Translations under genes and position numbers: made by a program | Shown here: piece after piece, positions 5,383-5,411 of the stretch | Numbering within the stretch: position 1 is the stretch's first letter | Layout of the letters: every line of letters begins with the position of its first letter | Notes under the pieces: model-generated | What the model saw: the letters and a program-made list of their open reading frames with translations, nothing else | What the model was told of the DNA's origin: nothing | The model's database searches: none | Source: DASPSR01 sp035498715 | Lineage (GTDB): Bacteria > Nitrospirota > UBA9217 | Reading direction: 5' to 3' | NCBI GenBank assembly: GCA_035498715.1 | Contig: DATJZV010000017.1 | Coordinates: 1-5,411, forward strand | DNA length: 5,411 bases

Positions 5383-5411
5383 CAAGAGAATAGGCAGAAT
5401 TCCTCTATTGC

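Overview
The window is dominated by one tightly packed four-gene block on the minus strand (5285 down to 598). It encodes a cell-envelope redox module that I cannot match to a characterised pathway. In transcription order the genes are: (1) a Tat-signal aldo/keto reductase with a cysteine-rich tail for up to two [4Fe-4S] clusters; (2) a membrane-anchored, cysteine-free DUF6599-type protein; (3) a Tat-signal DUF362 protein without its own ferredoxin domain; (4) a membrane polyferredoxin that reads as a NapH-like half joined to a NapG-like half, with motifs for about six [4Fe-4S] clusters. The junctions are a TGATG stop/start overlap, a 19-nt gap and an ATGA overlap, so co-transcription and translational coupling are likely. 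A strong Shine-Dalgarno (5289-5296) and a plausible sigma70-type promoter (5354-5382) precede the first gene.

Organism: the density of low-potential Fe-S proteins, the NapGH-type quinol-linked architecture and the DUF362/DUF6599/ferredoxin-AKR combination suggest an anaerobic or facultative Gram-negative bacterium. Nitrospirota (Thermodesulfovibrio-like) or Desulfobacterota would fit. This is inferred from protein content only; no rRNA or other taxonomic marker is present.

Layout: 1-115 holds the start of a possible minus-strand gene that runs off the window edge. 116-597 is non-coding as far as I can see. It contains a perfect 9-bp inverted repeat (146-154/169-177) next to a possible -10 element, and further in only short inverted repeats. 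No convincing intrinsic terminator is visible for the operon. 598-5285 is the operon. 5286-5411 is its leader and promoter region, with an 8-bp direct repeat 31 bp apart around the putative promoter.

Working model (inference): the NapH-like half takes electrons at the membrane, probably from menaquinol, and passes them through cytoplasmic clusters. The NapG-like half is placed in the periplasm by an internal twin-arginine segment. The exported AKR, DUF362 and DUF6599 proteins act on the periplasmic side, where no NAD(P)H is available. The most interesting points are the internal Tat-like signal in the fusion and an exported AKR that may use Fe-S electrons instead of, or together with, a nicotinamide cofactor.
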